Source: Chitinophaga pinensis
GTDB taxonomy: Bacteria; Bacteroidota; Bacteroidia; Chitinophagales; Chitinophagaceae
DNA length: 64,000 nucleotides
Assembly: GCA_945876095.1 (NCBI GenBank)
Contig: CAMCMP010000003.1
Coordinates: forward strand, 1 to 64,000
Direction: 5' to 3'
Below the pieces are notes generated by a model, which saw only the letters and a program-made list of their open reading frames with translations, did not search any database and was not told the origin of the DNA. Below, piece by piece: positions 53,448 through 61,536 of the stretch; the stretch's first letter is position 1; each line of letters opens with the position of its first letter. Made by a program: the position numbers and the translations under genes.

Positions 53448-54449
53448 TCAATAATTTAAACCCATTGCTTCCCTTACCAACTGCATAGTAGCTTGGGCGC
53501 TTTTCCTCGCTTTTTCTGCCCCCTTCTGCATCACTTCCTTTAAGTAAGCTTCGTCGTTGAGTATATGATTCACTTTATTTCTAATTGGGGAAATAAAGGA
53601 AACCATGTCTTCTGCCAACTGCTTTTTCATGTCCCCATATCGAATAGTACAATGGTTATAATCGTACTCAAATTTTTCGATTACTTCTTCACTACTAACC
53701 AAACGCATTAATCCGAAAATATTTTCTATATAATCTGGTTTAATTGAATTATTATCAATTGGTCCGCTGTCCGTCTTGGCCTTCATAACTTTTTTTCTTA
53801 TCAAATCATCTTCATCAGCCAAAAATAAAGTTGCTAATTGATTTTCACTTTTACTCATTTTACCAGTTCCATCCAGACTCGGAACTTTTACCAGTACCTG
53901 GTTGTAGTTAAAAGCCTGTGGTTCAGGAAATATTTCTCCATAACGAAAATTAAATCGGTTGGCGAAATTTCTTGCCATTTCTAAATGTTGCTCTTGATCT
54001 TTACCAACCGGTACATAACTAGCTCGATGCAAAATAATATCAGCAGTTTGCAAAACAGGATAAGTTAAAAGTCCGGCATTGATATTTTCTGGATGCTGGC
54101 GAACCTTGTCTTTGAAAGTAACTGTTTTTTCTAGTTCGCCAATATAGGCCAACATATTAAGGTATAAATACAATTCTGATGTTTCGTATACATGACTCTG
54201 ACAATAAAGGGCTACTTTATCTGGGTCCAAGCCGCAGGCAATATTTTCAGCTAATACTCTGTAAACATTATTTTTCAATTCGCTAGTATCAGGGTGAGTA
54301 GTGAGTGAATGTAAATCGGCCACCATAAAATAACACTCAAATTCATCCTGCATTTTGACATAATTTTGTATAGCCCCAAAATAATTACCCAAATGTAAAA
54401 ATCCTGTAGGGCGAATGCCACTCATTACTATTTTCTTTTTTCCAATCAT
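53448..54449 (-). CDS. trpS: Tryptophanyl-tRNA synthetase
   Basis: The 333-residue class I synthetase has its HIGH-like motif in RPTGFLHLGNYFGA (near residue 18) and the KMSKS loop in GTGKMSKSENQLA near 200. I start at MIGKKKIVMSG because homologues begin here; the open frame carries about 20 additional hydrophobic residues upstream that do not look native. The region between this gene and gatC (about 290 bases) shows no leader rich in Trp codons and no T-box, which is expected in this phylum. Confidence 0.93.
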   Translation of the reverse strand: MIGKKKIVMSGIRPTGFLHLGNYFGAIQNYVKMQDEFECYFMVADLHSLTTHPDTSELKNNVYRVLAENIACGLDPDKVALYCQSHVYETSELYLYLNMLAYIGELEKTVTFKDKVRQHPENINAGLLTYPVLQTADIILHRASYVPVGKDQEQHLEMARNFANRFNFRYGEIFPEPQAFNYNQVLVKVPSLDGTGKMSKSENQLATLFLADEDDLIRKKVMKAKTDSGPIDNNSIKPDYIENIFGLMRLVSSEEVIEKFEYDYNHCTIRYGDMKKQLAEDMVSFISPIRNKVNHILNDEAYLKEVMQKGAEKARKSAQATMQLVREAMGLNY

Positions 54450-54702
54450 AAGGAAGGCGAAGATAATAAAACTCGATTGTGAATGGACAAGTGAATTGAA
54501 AAATTTCAAGGTCTGATGGTAATTTTTAAATAGACGATACTGAGGCTATATCAGCAATATATAAATTCCGAGAATTAAATTACCATAAAAGGGTGTTTTG
54601 AAAGAAAGAAGGGTAAATCTGGAAATTTTGTTCCTTTAGAAAATTGATGAAACACAAGATTTTACGCCCTTGAAATATCAACTACGACCACTTATCCAAT
54701 TA

Positions 54703-54735
54703 TTGGTTACATATAATAGGAATCCTTTAATTTTG
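54703..54735 (+). promoter_or_regulatory. Candidate gatC promoter, giving a leaderless mRNA
   Basis: TTG at 54703-54705, 22 bases, then TAATTTTG at 54728-54735 fits the Bacteroidota promoter pattern. The ATG of gatC is at 54740, only four bases after the box, so the predicted transcript begins at or next to the start codon. Confidence 0.5.
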
Positions 54736-54739
54736 CTCA

Positions 54740-55030
54740 ATGGAAGTAAACGACACATTAGTAGACAAATTGGCTAACCTTGCCAGGCTCCAGTTTGACA
54801 ATACTGAAAAGTCAGCTATTAAAAACGATCTACAACGGATGATACAGTTTGTAGAAAAATTAAATGAATTAGATACCACTGGTGTATCTCCGTTATTGCA
54901 TATGAGTAACAATGTCAATGCATTGAGGGAGGATGAAATAAAAGGCAGTATCAGTAGAGAAGAAGGTTTGAAAAATGCTACAATGAAGGATAGCCAGTTT
55001 TTTAAAGTACCCAAGGTTATTAAAAAATAA
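54740..55030 (+). CDS. gatC: Asp/Glu-tRNA amidotransferase subunit C
   Basis: The 96-residue small subunit stabilises the GatCAB complex, which amidates misacylated Glu-tRNA(Gln) and Asp-tRNA(Asn). Typical features are DTLVDKLANLARLQF at the N-terminus, the central NELDTTGVSPLLHMSN and the C-terminal SQFFKVPKVIKK. GatA and GatB are elsewhere. It is followed by an ABC ATPase gene 88 bases downstream on the same strand. Confidence 0.92.
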   Translation: MEVNDTLVDKLANLARLQFDNTEKSAIKNDLQRMIQFVEKLNELDTTGVSPLLHMSNNVNALREDEIKGSISREEGLKNATMKDSQFFKVPKVIKK

Positions 55031-55118
55031 AAGTAAAACATTGTTAAAGTGAGCGACCAGCCTTTACAATGGAAACCATTCAAATTTTAACAATACGATC
55101 CACTAACAATAAATCATT

Positions 55119-55832
55119 ATGCAAGGAATCATTCATTTAGAGAATATCGTAAAAAGTTATTACCTCGGAAAACAGGAGTTACAGGTATTAAAGGGGCTCA
55201 ATATGGATATTTTTAAAAATGAATACGTAGCACTGATGGGGCCCAGCGGATCTGGTAAGTCAACACTCATGAACATTTTAGGCTGTCTTGATACTCCTTC
55301 TGGAGGAAAATATATTCTTAATGGAAAAGATGTGAGCAGTATGCCAGATGATGATTTGGCGGAGGTTCGTAACAAAGAAATTGGTTTTGTATTTCAGCAA
55401 TTTAATTTATTACCTAGGCTAACAGCATTAGAGAATGTAGCATTGCCACTAATTTATAGTGGAATAGGAAAAGCTGAGAGATTGGATAGAGCGATGGAAG
55501 TAATGAGAAAAGTAAAATTAGACGACAGGAGTACTCACAAACCTAATGAACTTAGTGGAGGACAATGCCAGCGTGTTGCTATTGCAAGGGCATTAATTAA
55601 TAATCCATCCATCATTCTGGCAGATGAACCTACCGGTAATCTAGACTCTAAAACATCTCATGAAATTATGGATATTTTAGGTAAAATTCACAATGATGGA
55701 AATACCGTGATTTTGGTTACCCATGAAGAAGATATTGCTGGATTTGCTCATAGAGTTATAAGACTAAGAGATGGAGTCATTGAAAGTGATAAATTAAATA
55801 ACCACCCTTCTTTGATTACACAAATAGCCTAA
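55119..55832 (+). CDS. ABC transporter ATP-binding protein (MacB/LolD-like)
   Basis: The 237-residue cytoplasmic ATPase has Walker [10 protein letters not shown] (residues ~41-49), the Q-loop [10 protein letters not shown], signature [15 protein letters not shown], Walker [13 protein letters not shown] and the switch His in VTHEED. It belongs to the MacB/LolD/FtsE-like group that works with FtsX-type permeases. The signature has Cys where Gln is usual (LSGGQ-C-QRV). No permease is adjacent, so the partner and substrate are unknown. Confidence 0.9.
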   Translation: MQGIIHLENIVKSYYLGKQELQVLKGLNMDIFKNEYVALMGPSGSGKSTLMNILGCLDTPSGGKYILNGKDVSSMPDDDLAEVRNKEIGFVFQQFNLLPRLTALENVALPLIYSGIGKAERLDRAMEVMRKVKLDDRSTHKPNELSGGQCQRVAIARALINNPSIILADEPTGNLDSKTSHEIMDILGKIHNDGNTVILVTHEEDIAGFAHRVIRLRDGVIESDKLNNHPSLITQIA

Positions 55833-55894
55833 TCTTATTCAGTTTTTTTATAATAATTTGATTTTTTTGTTGGCTCAAAAATTTTTTAATTAAA

Positions 55895-56458
55895 ATGGCT
55901 TTAAAAATTTATACAAAAAGCGGTGATCTTGGAACTACCAGTTTAATTGGAGGTACAAGAGTTCCTAAAAGTCATTTACGCATTGAAACCTATGGCACCA
56001 TTGATGAATTAAATTCATACATTGGACTCATAATTGATTTAACTTCTGATACACCTAGTAAGGTGATGTTAAAGGAAATACAAGACCGTTTATTTACTGT
56101 TGGATCTTCCTTAGCATGCGATCCAGAAAAAGCTCCTTCGATGAAAATCCCTGACCTTCACGAAGAAGATATTGATACACTGGAAATAGAAATTGATAAA
56201 ATGAACGAAGTGCTTACTGCCATGAAGCACTTTATATTACCTGGAGGACACCCTGCAATCTCTACTACTCATATAGCTCGCTGCGTTTGTAGACGAGCAG
56301 AAAGACTATGTGTTAATATGCAAGAACACGATCTTTTTGTAGACCCACTAGTGATTAAATATATCAATCGTTTGAGTGATTATCTTTTTGTTTTAAGTAG
56401 GTATATTGCTCATCAACTGGGAGTAGCTGAGGTAGAATGGAAGCCTAGGGTGAATTAG
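55895..56458 (+). CDS. Cob(I)alamin adenosyltransferase, PduO type
   Basis: The 187-residue enzyme transfers adenosyl from ATP to cobalamin to make coenzyme B12. The N-terminal KIYTKSGDLGTTSLIGG is the ATP-binding motif, and ETYGTIDELNSYIG and ARCVCRRAERLC are conserved helix motifs. It implies a B12-dependent enzyme in the organism, such as methylmalonyl-CoA mutase. The stop codon region overlaps the convergent ABC ATPase gene by four bases. No B12 riboswitch is visible. Confidence 0.93.
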   Translation: MALKIYTKSGDLGTTSLIGGTRVPKSHLRIETYGTIDELNSYIGLIIDLTSDTPSKVMLKEIQDRLFTVGSSLACDPEKAPSMKIPDLHEEDIDTLEIEIDKMNEVLTAMKHFILPGGHPAISTTHIARCVCRRAERLCVNMQEHDLFVDPLVIKYINRLSDYLFVLSRYIAHQLGVAEVEWKPRVN

Positions 56459-57108
56459 TTAATTATCCTTCCATCTTTCATTTGTAAAATCCGATCACTC
56501 ATTTGTGCCAATTCTTCATTGTGCGTAACTATCAAAAAAGTTTGATTAAACTGATCTCTTAAATCAATAAATAACTGATGTAATTCCTTAGCATTGGCAC
56601 TATCCAAGTTGCCAGTAGGTTCATCCGCCATGATAATAGATGGATTATTGATCAATGCCCTTGCTACTGCAACCCTTTGCTGTTCACCTCCAGAAAGTTG
56701 CTGCGGTTTGTTCTCCAAACGACTTTCAAGCCCTAAAGTTGTTAACAATTTAGTCGCCCTACTAATTATTTCCTTTTTCTTACTCCCAGCTATCCATGCA
56801 GGAATACAAACATTTTCGAGGGCCGTAAACTCGGGTAAAAGATGATGAAATTGGAAAACGAAGCCAATATTTTTATTCCGAAAGGCAGCTAATTTTCTAC
56901 CAGTTAGATCATCAATTCTTTGTTCCCCGAGGGTAACGGTCCCCTTATCTGCCTTATCCAAAGTGCCAAGAATGTGCAGCAGTGTGCTTTTCCCAGCGCC
57001 AGACGAACCCACAATACTTATAATTTCACCCTTATTAATATGAATGTCAACTCCCTTCAAAACAGGCAGTATGCCGTAATTTTTAATAATATTAGTAGCA
57101 GTTAACAT
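56455..57108 (-). CDS. ABC transporter ATP-binding protein, LolD-like
   Basis: The 217-residue ATPase has Walker A GSSGAGKST, FVFQFHHLLPEFTALENV, signature LSGGEQQRVAVARAL, Walker [13 protein letters not shown] and switch VTHNEE. The FHHLLPEFTALENV segment is characteristic of LolD, which with LolC/E extracts lipoproteins from the inner membrane. A LolCE-type permease is not adjacent. It overlaps the end of the adenosyltransferase gene by four bases, tail to tail. It is about 37% the size of MacB fusions, so it is a stand-alone subunit. Confidence 0.88.
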   Translation of the reverse strand: MLTATNIIKNYGILPVLKGVDIHINKGEIISIVGSSGAGKSTLLHILGTLDKADKGTVTLGEQRIDDLTGRKLAAFRNKNIGFVFQFHHLLPEFTALENVCIPAWIAGSKKKEIISRATKLLTTLGLESRLENKPQQLSGGEQQRVAVARALINNPSIIMADEPTGNLDSANAKELHQLFIDLRDQFNQTFLIVTHNEELAQMSDRILQMKDGRIIN

Positions 57109-57203
57109 CTAGCTAAAGTAACTAATTATTGATAATTAACAAGCCGACTCTGTCAATATTTGGAAGTTATTAACCACCCGAAATTTTTTGGGTAAAAAAT
57201 ACA

Positions 57204-57234
57204 TTTGTTTAATGACTCCAAACTTTTACATTTG
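57204..57234 (+). promoter_or_regulatory. Consensus Bacteroidota promoter of the DUF2795 gene
   Basis: TTTG at 57204-57207, exactly 19 bases, then TACATTTG at 57227-57234: both the -33 and -7 elements match the Bacteroidota primary-sigma consensus. The start codon is 23 bases after the -7 box. This is the cleanest promoter in the window. Confidence 0.8.
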
Positions 57235-57257
57235 CAAAAATTAAATCTATATAGAAG

Positions 57258-57479
57258 ATGTTTTGGACCCTAGAATTAGCCTCCCATTTAGAAGATGCCC
57301 CTTGGCCTGCATCAAAAGATGAACTAATAGATTACGCCATCAGAAGTGGTGCACCTATTGAAGTAATTGAAAACTTGCAAGAACTAGAGGATGAAGGTGA
57401 ATTATATGAGGGACTCGAGGATATCTGGCCTGACTATCCAAGTCAAGATGATTTCTTTTTCAACGAGGACGAATATTAA
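57258..57479 (+). CDS. Small acidic DUF2795 protein
   Basis: The 73-residue protein is strongly acidic in its second half (ENLQELEDEGELYEG, DIWPDYPSQDDF, NEDEY). The N-terminal WTLELASHLEDAPWPASKDELIDYAIRSG resembles the DUF2795 fold (shown here in parts: LEDAPWPASKDELIDYA). Proteins like this are widespread and usually highly expressed in Bacteroidota, and the perfect consensus promoter agrees with strong expression. Function is unknown. A hairpin terminator follows. Confidence 0.85.
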   Translation: MFWTLELASHLEDAPWPASKDELIDYAIRSGAPIEVIENLQELEDEGELYEGLEDIWPDYPSQDDFFFNEDEY

Positions 57480-57538
57480 CCTGAAAGGCATTAAGTATAA
57501 AAACTTTATGCTCTCTAAATGATGAAAACATATAACTA

Positions 57539-57568
57539 AAAGCCACCAATTTAAAGATTGGTGGCTTT
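57539..57568. terminator. Hairpin terminator between DUF2795 and SemiSWEET genes
   Basis: Perfect 12-bp arms AAAGCCACCAAT / ATTGGTGGCTTT with a six-base loop. T-tails are short on both strands, but it lies between two convergent genes and likely ends both. Confidence 0.65.
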
Positions 57569-57635
57569 CGTAGTAATTAAAGATGAATTAAAATAATTCA
57601 TTATCAATTGAAAATTGATTTAAAAAGTTGATTAA

Positions 57636-57896
57636 CTACTTTTTTGTATACCTGAATTTAAAATAAATCAACAATACGGATAAAAAACAAATCACCCCAT
57701 TACAAATAATGACGGGGACTAATAACTTTCCTATCCCATACACCAGCCAGATGATTGTACTGATAAAAACAATCAGCATCATAAATAAATTAAGGTCGCC
57801 CACACTTTTTGTTTTCCAGGTTTGATAAACCTGAGGCATAAATGTAATGCTGCTTAAAACTGAGCCGGTAAGGCCAACTATTTCAATTAAATCCAC
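57636..57896 (-). CDS. SemiSWEET sugar transporter
   Basis: This 86-residue inner-membrane protein has three hydrophobic helices, the size of a SemiSWEET half-transporter that dimerises to move sugars. The first helix carries the PQ motif in SSITFMPQVYQTWKTKSV (residues ~15-32), the diagnostic feature, and the second and third helices are intact (NLFMMLIVFISTIIWLVYG, in parts NLFMMLIVF and IIWLVYG). Its sugar is unknown. It precedes nothing co-transcribed; fabI lies upstream on the same strand, 75 bases away. Confidence 0.88.
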   Translation of the reverse strand: MDLIEIVGLTGSVLSSITFMPQVYQTWKTKSVGDLNLFMMLIVFISTIIWLVYGIGKLLVPVIICNGVICFLSVLLIYFKFRYTKK

Positions 57897-57971
57897 TCTG
57901 TTTTTTTAAAATTAGAAATAAAAAAAACCATCCATTAAACTCTAAATTATAAAGAAAACTACCCTCGTAAC

Positions 57972-58784
57972 TTATTTCTCCATGATATCCATTACAGAAT
58001 GCGTAACTCCGGTATATGAGAAACCTCCATCATGAAAAAGATTTTGCATCGTCACCATTTTAGTAAGATCACTGAACATAGTAACACAATAATTTGCACA
58101 ATCTTCAGAGCTTGCATTACCTAAAGGACTCATCTTTTCAGCGAAGTTAATAAAGCCATCAAATCCTTTTACCCCGCTTCCAGCAGTAGTTCTTGTAGGC
58201 GATTGCGAAATCGTATTTACTCTAACATGTTTTTTCTGGGCATAATGATATCCAAAACTACGCGCTACACTTTCTAACAAAGCTTTTGCATCTGCCATTT
58301 CATTATAATCAGGAAAAACGCGTTGAGCAGCGATATAAGTAAGTGCCACTACACTACCCCATTCATTAATAGCATCTAACTTCATTGCAGTAGCTAATAC
58401 ACGATGCAAACTCATCGATGAAATATCCAAAGTTTTTTGATTAAAGCCATAATCAATATCTGTATAATGTTTACCCTTTCGGACATTAATGCTCATACCT
58501 ATTGAATGCAAAATAAAATCCACTCCTCCACCAAAATGCTCTTTAGCTTTTGTAATAAGATTTAATACATCTTCATTACTGCTAACATCGCAAGGAATTA
58601 CAGGAGCATTTATCAATTCAGCAAGTTTATTGATTTCTCCCATTCGCATAGCAACTGGAGCATTAGTTAGTAAAATTTCGGCTCCCTCTTCATGACAACG
58701 CAAGGCTGTTTTCCAAGCGATTGATTTTTCATCTAGTGCTCCAAAAATGATTCCTTTTTTTCCTTTTAGTAAATTATATGACAT
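57972..58784 (-). CDS. fabI: Enoyl-ACP reductase (NADH)
   Basis: The 270-residue SDR enzyme carries out the last reduction of each fatty-acid elongation cycle. GIIFGALDEKSIAWKTA is the FabI-type nucleotide loop, and the catalytic Tyr-x6-Lys appears as YNEMADAK near residues 155-162 after LTYIAAQRVFPD. The C-terminal SQSPTRTTAGSGVKGF is typical of FabI. This is a probable triclosan-target type. It is separate from other fab genes. Confidence 0.94.
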   Translation of the reverse strand: MSYNLLKGKKGIIFGALDEKSIAWKTALRCHEEGAEILLTNAPVAMRMGEINKLAELINAPVIPCDVSSNEDVLNLITKAKEHFGGGVDFILHSIGMSINVRKGKHYTDIDYGFNQKTLDISSMSLHRVLATAMKLDAINEWGSVVALTYIAAQRVFPDYNEMADAKALLESVARSFGYHYAQKKHVRVNTISQSPTRTTAGSGVKGFDGFINFAEKMSPLGNASSEDCANYCVTMFSDLTKMVTMQNLFHDGGFSYTGVTHSVMDIMEK

Positions 58785-58928
58785 GTTGATTTAATTTGAG
58801 TGGTAAAAATAGCATTCTTATTTTTTAAAGAAAAATTGTTGTGTAAATAATTGAAAAATAGCAAAGGAAAGGGATATTGTTAGGGTCAGTCTCAAATGAA
58901 GTAAAAACAGGCAAAAATTAGGATCTAA

Positions 58929-60587
58929 CTAGTTTCCTTTGCACATTTCTCGAGCATTTTCCAATGCAGCAGCGGTCGGTTTTTCTCCACTCAACATCTG
59001 TGCAATTACATTGATGCGTTCAAGTTCGTCTAACAATCTTATAGAAGTAGTAATTTTATTTCCCTGCACTGCCTTGTATACAAAGAAGTGTGCCGCTGCT
59101 TTTGCGGCAATCTGCGGCTGGTGAGTAATCGATATTAACTGATGGGAATCAGAAAGGTCTTTCATAATTATCCCCACCTGTTTAGCAGCTTCCCCACTTA
59201 TACCCGTATCAATTTCATCGAATATCAAGGTAGGTAACTGAAGCTTTCGGGCTACCAATGACTTAATACAAAGCATAATACGGCTAAGCTCCCCCCCACT
59301 AGCTACTTTGCTCAAGGTTTCAAATCGACCACTTTTATTCGCATCCAATAAAAAATCAATGTTATCAATGCCATTACTATGCAAAGCTGTCTCCATCACC
59401 CTCAATTTAATTTGCGCATTAGGCATTCCTACTTGAGCCAAAAGGCTATTTATTTTTTGAGCAAGGGGATTGGCTGTTTTATGCCTATTGGTAGAAATTT
59501 CGCTTGCTAAAAGGCCGCAGGTATGTAATAATTTGGTAACCTCCTGCTCTTTTCCTTCAATCACCCCACCAATGTTTACAATTGCAGTCAGTTTTTCTTC
59601 TAATGATGCTTTTATAGACAATAAATCAGCAGTAGTGTTTACTGAGTGTTTTTTTAACATTTTGTAGCCGGCAGACAATTTATCACTTACTAACTGAATT
59701 CTTTCTGGACTATACTGAACTCCTTCGTCTATTCGTTCCAGTTCATCTCCGATATCCTGAAGTTCTACCTGAGCACTTCGAAGTCTACTATTGAGATCCG
59801 ATATAGCTGAATGATACTGATCGAGGTTCTGTAGTTTATTACTAAGCGATTTAATTTGCTGAACAATAGGTGCTTCGCAAACAGATAAGGGCTGGTAAAT
59901 ACTACTCAATTGCTGCTTGATACTTTCAGCATTGTTCAACAACTTGATTTCGGCATCCAATTGCTCCAACTCATTATCTTGCAAATTCAATTCTTCGAGT
60001 TCATCAAACAAAAACTGATTATAATCGAGGGTAGCTTGTGCAGTTTGCTGCTCCATCTTAAGTGCTGCAAGCTCCTTATTTGCTTTGGAATAGGCAGAAA
60101 AAAAAGTATGAAACTCGGCAATAATTTCAGTATTTCCAGATAAAGCATCTACCACTGCACGTTGGAAATCGTTCTCCCCTAATTCCAATGTATCAAATTG
60201 CTGATGAAGATCTACCAACACTAACCCTAATTCCTTTAGCTGGCCCAAATTAACTGGAGTGTCGTTAATAAAAGTCCTTGATTTTCCAATAACAGAAATT
60301 TCCCTTCTTAACAACAATTCATCTTCTATATCAAGTTCATTTGATTTTAAGAATGCCCTGACCTGCTGATTATCCTTTACCTTAAAACTCCCCTCGATTA
60401 CACATTTTTTTTCCTTGTTTAAAACAGTATTACCTCCAGAGCGCTCCCCTAATATCAAACTAAGCGCACCCATCAGAATACTTTTTCCTGCTCCCGTTTC
60501 ACCAGTAATAATATTTAGTCCCGATGAGAAATCGATCGAGATCTCATCAATGATTGCATAATTCTGTATATGGAGTCTTTGAAGCAT
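58929..60587 (-). CDS. recN: DNA repair protein RecN
   Basis: The 552-residue SMC-like ATPase helps mend double-strand breaks. LHIQNYAIIDEISIDF and ITGETGAGKSILMGAL (Walker A, about residues 28-43) open it, a long Glu/Leu-rich coiled coil runs from about 150 to 360, and the C-terminal half has VASGGELSRIMLCIK (signature) and LIFDEIDTGISG (Walker B). All ATPase motifs are intact. A 28-bp inverted repeat separates it from the upstream zinc-ribbon gene. Confidence 0.95.
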   Translation of the reverse strand: MLQRLHIQNYAIIDEISIDFSSGLNIITGETGAGKSILMGALSLILGERSGGNTVLNKEKKCVIEGSFKVKDNQQVRAFLKSNELDIEDELLLRREISVIGKSRTFINDTPVNLGQLKELGLVLVDLHQQFDTLELGENDFQRAVVDALSGNTEIIAEFHTFFSAYSKANKELAALKMEQQTAQATLDYNQFLFDELEELNLQDNELEQLDAEIKLLNNAESIKQQLSSIYQPLSVCEAPIVQQIKSLSNKLQNLDQYHSAISDLNSRLRSAQVELQDIGDELERIDEGVQYSPERIQLVSDKLSAGYKMLKKHSVNTTADLLSIKASLEEKLTAIVNIGGVIEGKEQEVTKLLHTCGLLASEISTNRHKTANPLAQKINSLLAQVGMPNAQIKLRVMETALHSNGIDNIDFLLDANKSGRFETLSKVASGGELSRIMLCIKSLVARKLQLPTLIFDEIDTGISGEAAKQVGIIMKDLSDSHQLISITHQPQIAAKAAAHFFVYKAVQGNKITTSIRLLDELERINVIAQMLSGEKPTAAALENAREMCKGN

Positions 60588-60650
60588 ATTAGCAGCAAAT
60601 TAGTAATTTTAAGGCTGATTACTCAGGTATTAGCAGATATTTTTTTCATA

Positions 60651-60708
60651 AACTATTAATACGAAAAAAGCACTTCAAAATTGAAGTGCTTTTTTCGTAT
60701 TAATAGTT
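60651..60708. terminator. Very long perfect inverted repeat between the zinc-ribbon gene and recN
   Basis: Two 28-base arms are exact reverse complements with a 2-base AA loop. The core AGCACTTCAA / TTGAAGTGCT is extended by AAAAA/TTTTT and then by CG and AT-rich sequence. It lies 13 bases after the zinc-ribbon gene stop and probably terminates that transcript; the length exceeds what a terminator needs. Confidence 0.75.
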
Positions 60709-60720
60709 TGTTTGTTCAAA

Positions 60721-61476
60721 TTATTTAATCTCAACACTGTCATTCAAATCAGTATCCACTAAAATACGACCACAGTTTTCACAAACAATTACTTTTTTAC
60801 GCAATTTGATTTCACTTTGTTTCTGAGGAGGAATTGCATGAAAACAACCACCGCAGCTATCTCTTTCTACTGGTACAACAGCCAAACCATTGCGATAATT
60901 TTTCCTGATACGATCATAACTCAATATCAAACGCTCATCTACATGACCTCTAGCTTCAGAAGCTAGTTTATTGTATTGCTTTTCCTCTTTTTCAGTTTCC
61001 TTAATAATTTTTTCCAATTCTCCCTTTTTGCCAGATAAATTGTTCTCCTTAACCGCAACTGCTTTTTTAGCAGATTCTAATTGTCTCGCTTTATCTCCAA
61101 TCTCTTCAGTGGCATCCTTGATATGTTTTTCACAAAGTTTTACTTCGAGCGTTTGCATTTCAATTTCTTTATTGATTGCTTCAAACTCACGATTGTTTTT
61201 TACATTATCACTTTGCTTCTCATATTTTTTTACCAATGCTTCAGCCTCTTTTATTGCTTCCTTTTTTTGATTAATAAATTCCTGTATTCCATTAATCTCT
61301 TCTTCCACGCGTGTTTGACGAGCATGCAACCCTTCAATTTCATCTTCTAGATCTTTTACTTCGATAGGTAATTCACCCTTCAAAATTTGTATTTCATCTA
61401 GCTTACAATCTACTTTTTGTAAATTCACAAGAGCTGTCAATTTTTCTTCTACTGAGAAATCTTTTACTGCGGCCAT
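60721..61476 (-). CDS. Coiled-coil protein with C-terminal C4 zinc ribbon
   Basis: The 251-residue protein is a long helical hairpin (Lys/Glu-rich coiled coil from about residue 20 to 185) ending in a zinc ribbon with CGGC and CENCGR pairs near residues 207 and 230. This is the CT398-like/zf-RING_7 group, widespread and often next to nif3-family genes, as here (60 bases apart). A nucleic-acid or ribosome-related role is proposed in the family but unproven. Function remains open. Confidence 0.85.
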   Translation of the reverse strand: MAAVKDFSVEEKLTALVNLQKVDCKLDEIQILKGELPIEVKDLEDEIEGLHARQTRVEEEINGIQEFINQKKEAIKEAEALVKKYEKQSDNVKNNREFEAINKEIEMQTLEVKLCEKHIKDATEEIGDKARQLESAKKAVAVKENNLSGKKGELEKIIKETEKEEKQYNKLASEARGHVDERLILSYDRIRKNYRNGLAVVPVERDSCGGCFHAIPPQKQSEIKLRKKVIVCENCGRILVDTDLNDSVEIK

Positions 61477-61536
61477 ATTTGAGTATTGTTTGAAATTTAT
61501 ATTTAATGTTAATAAACCTTATTTTAAACCTCCCTT

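Noticed and set aside
55040..55094. Inverted repeat ATTGTTAAA...TTTAACAAT between gatC and the ABC ATPase gene
   Set aside because: Nine AT-rich bases spaced 37 apart occur easily by chance in this composition; no T-run or operator context.
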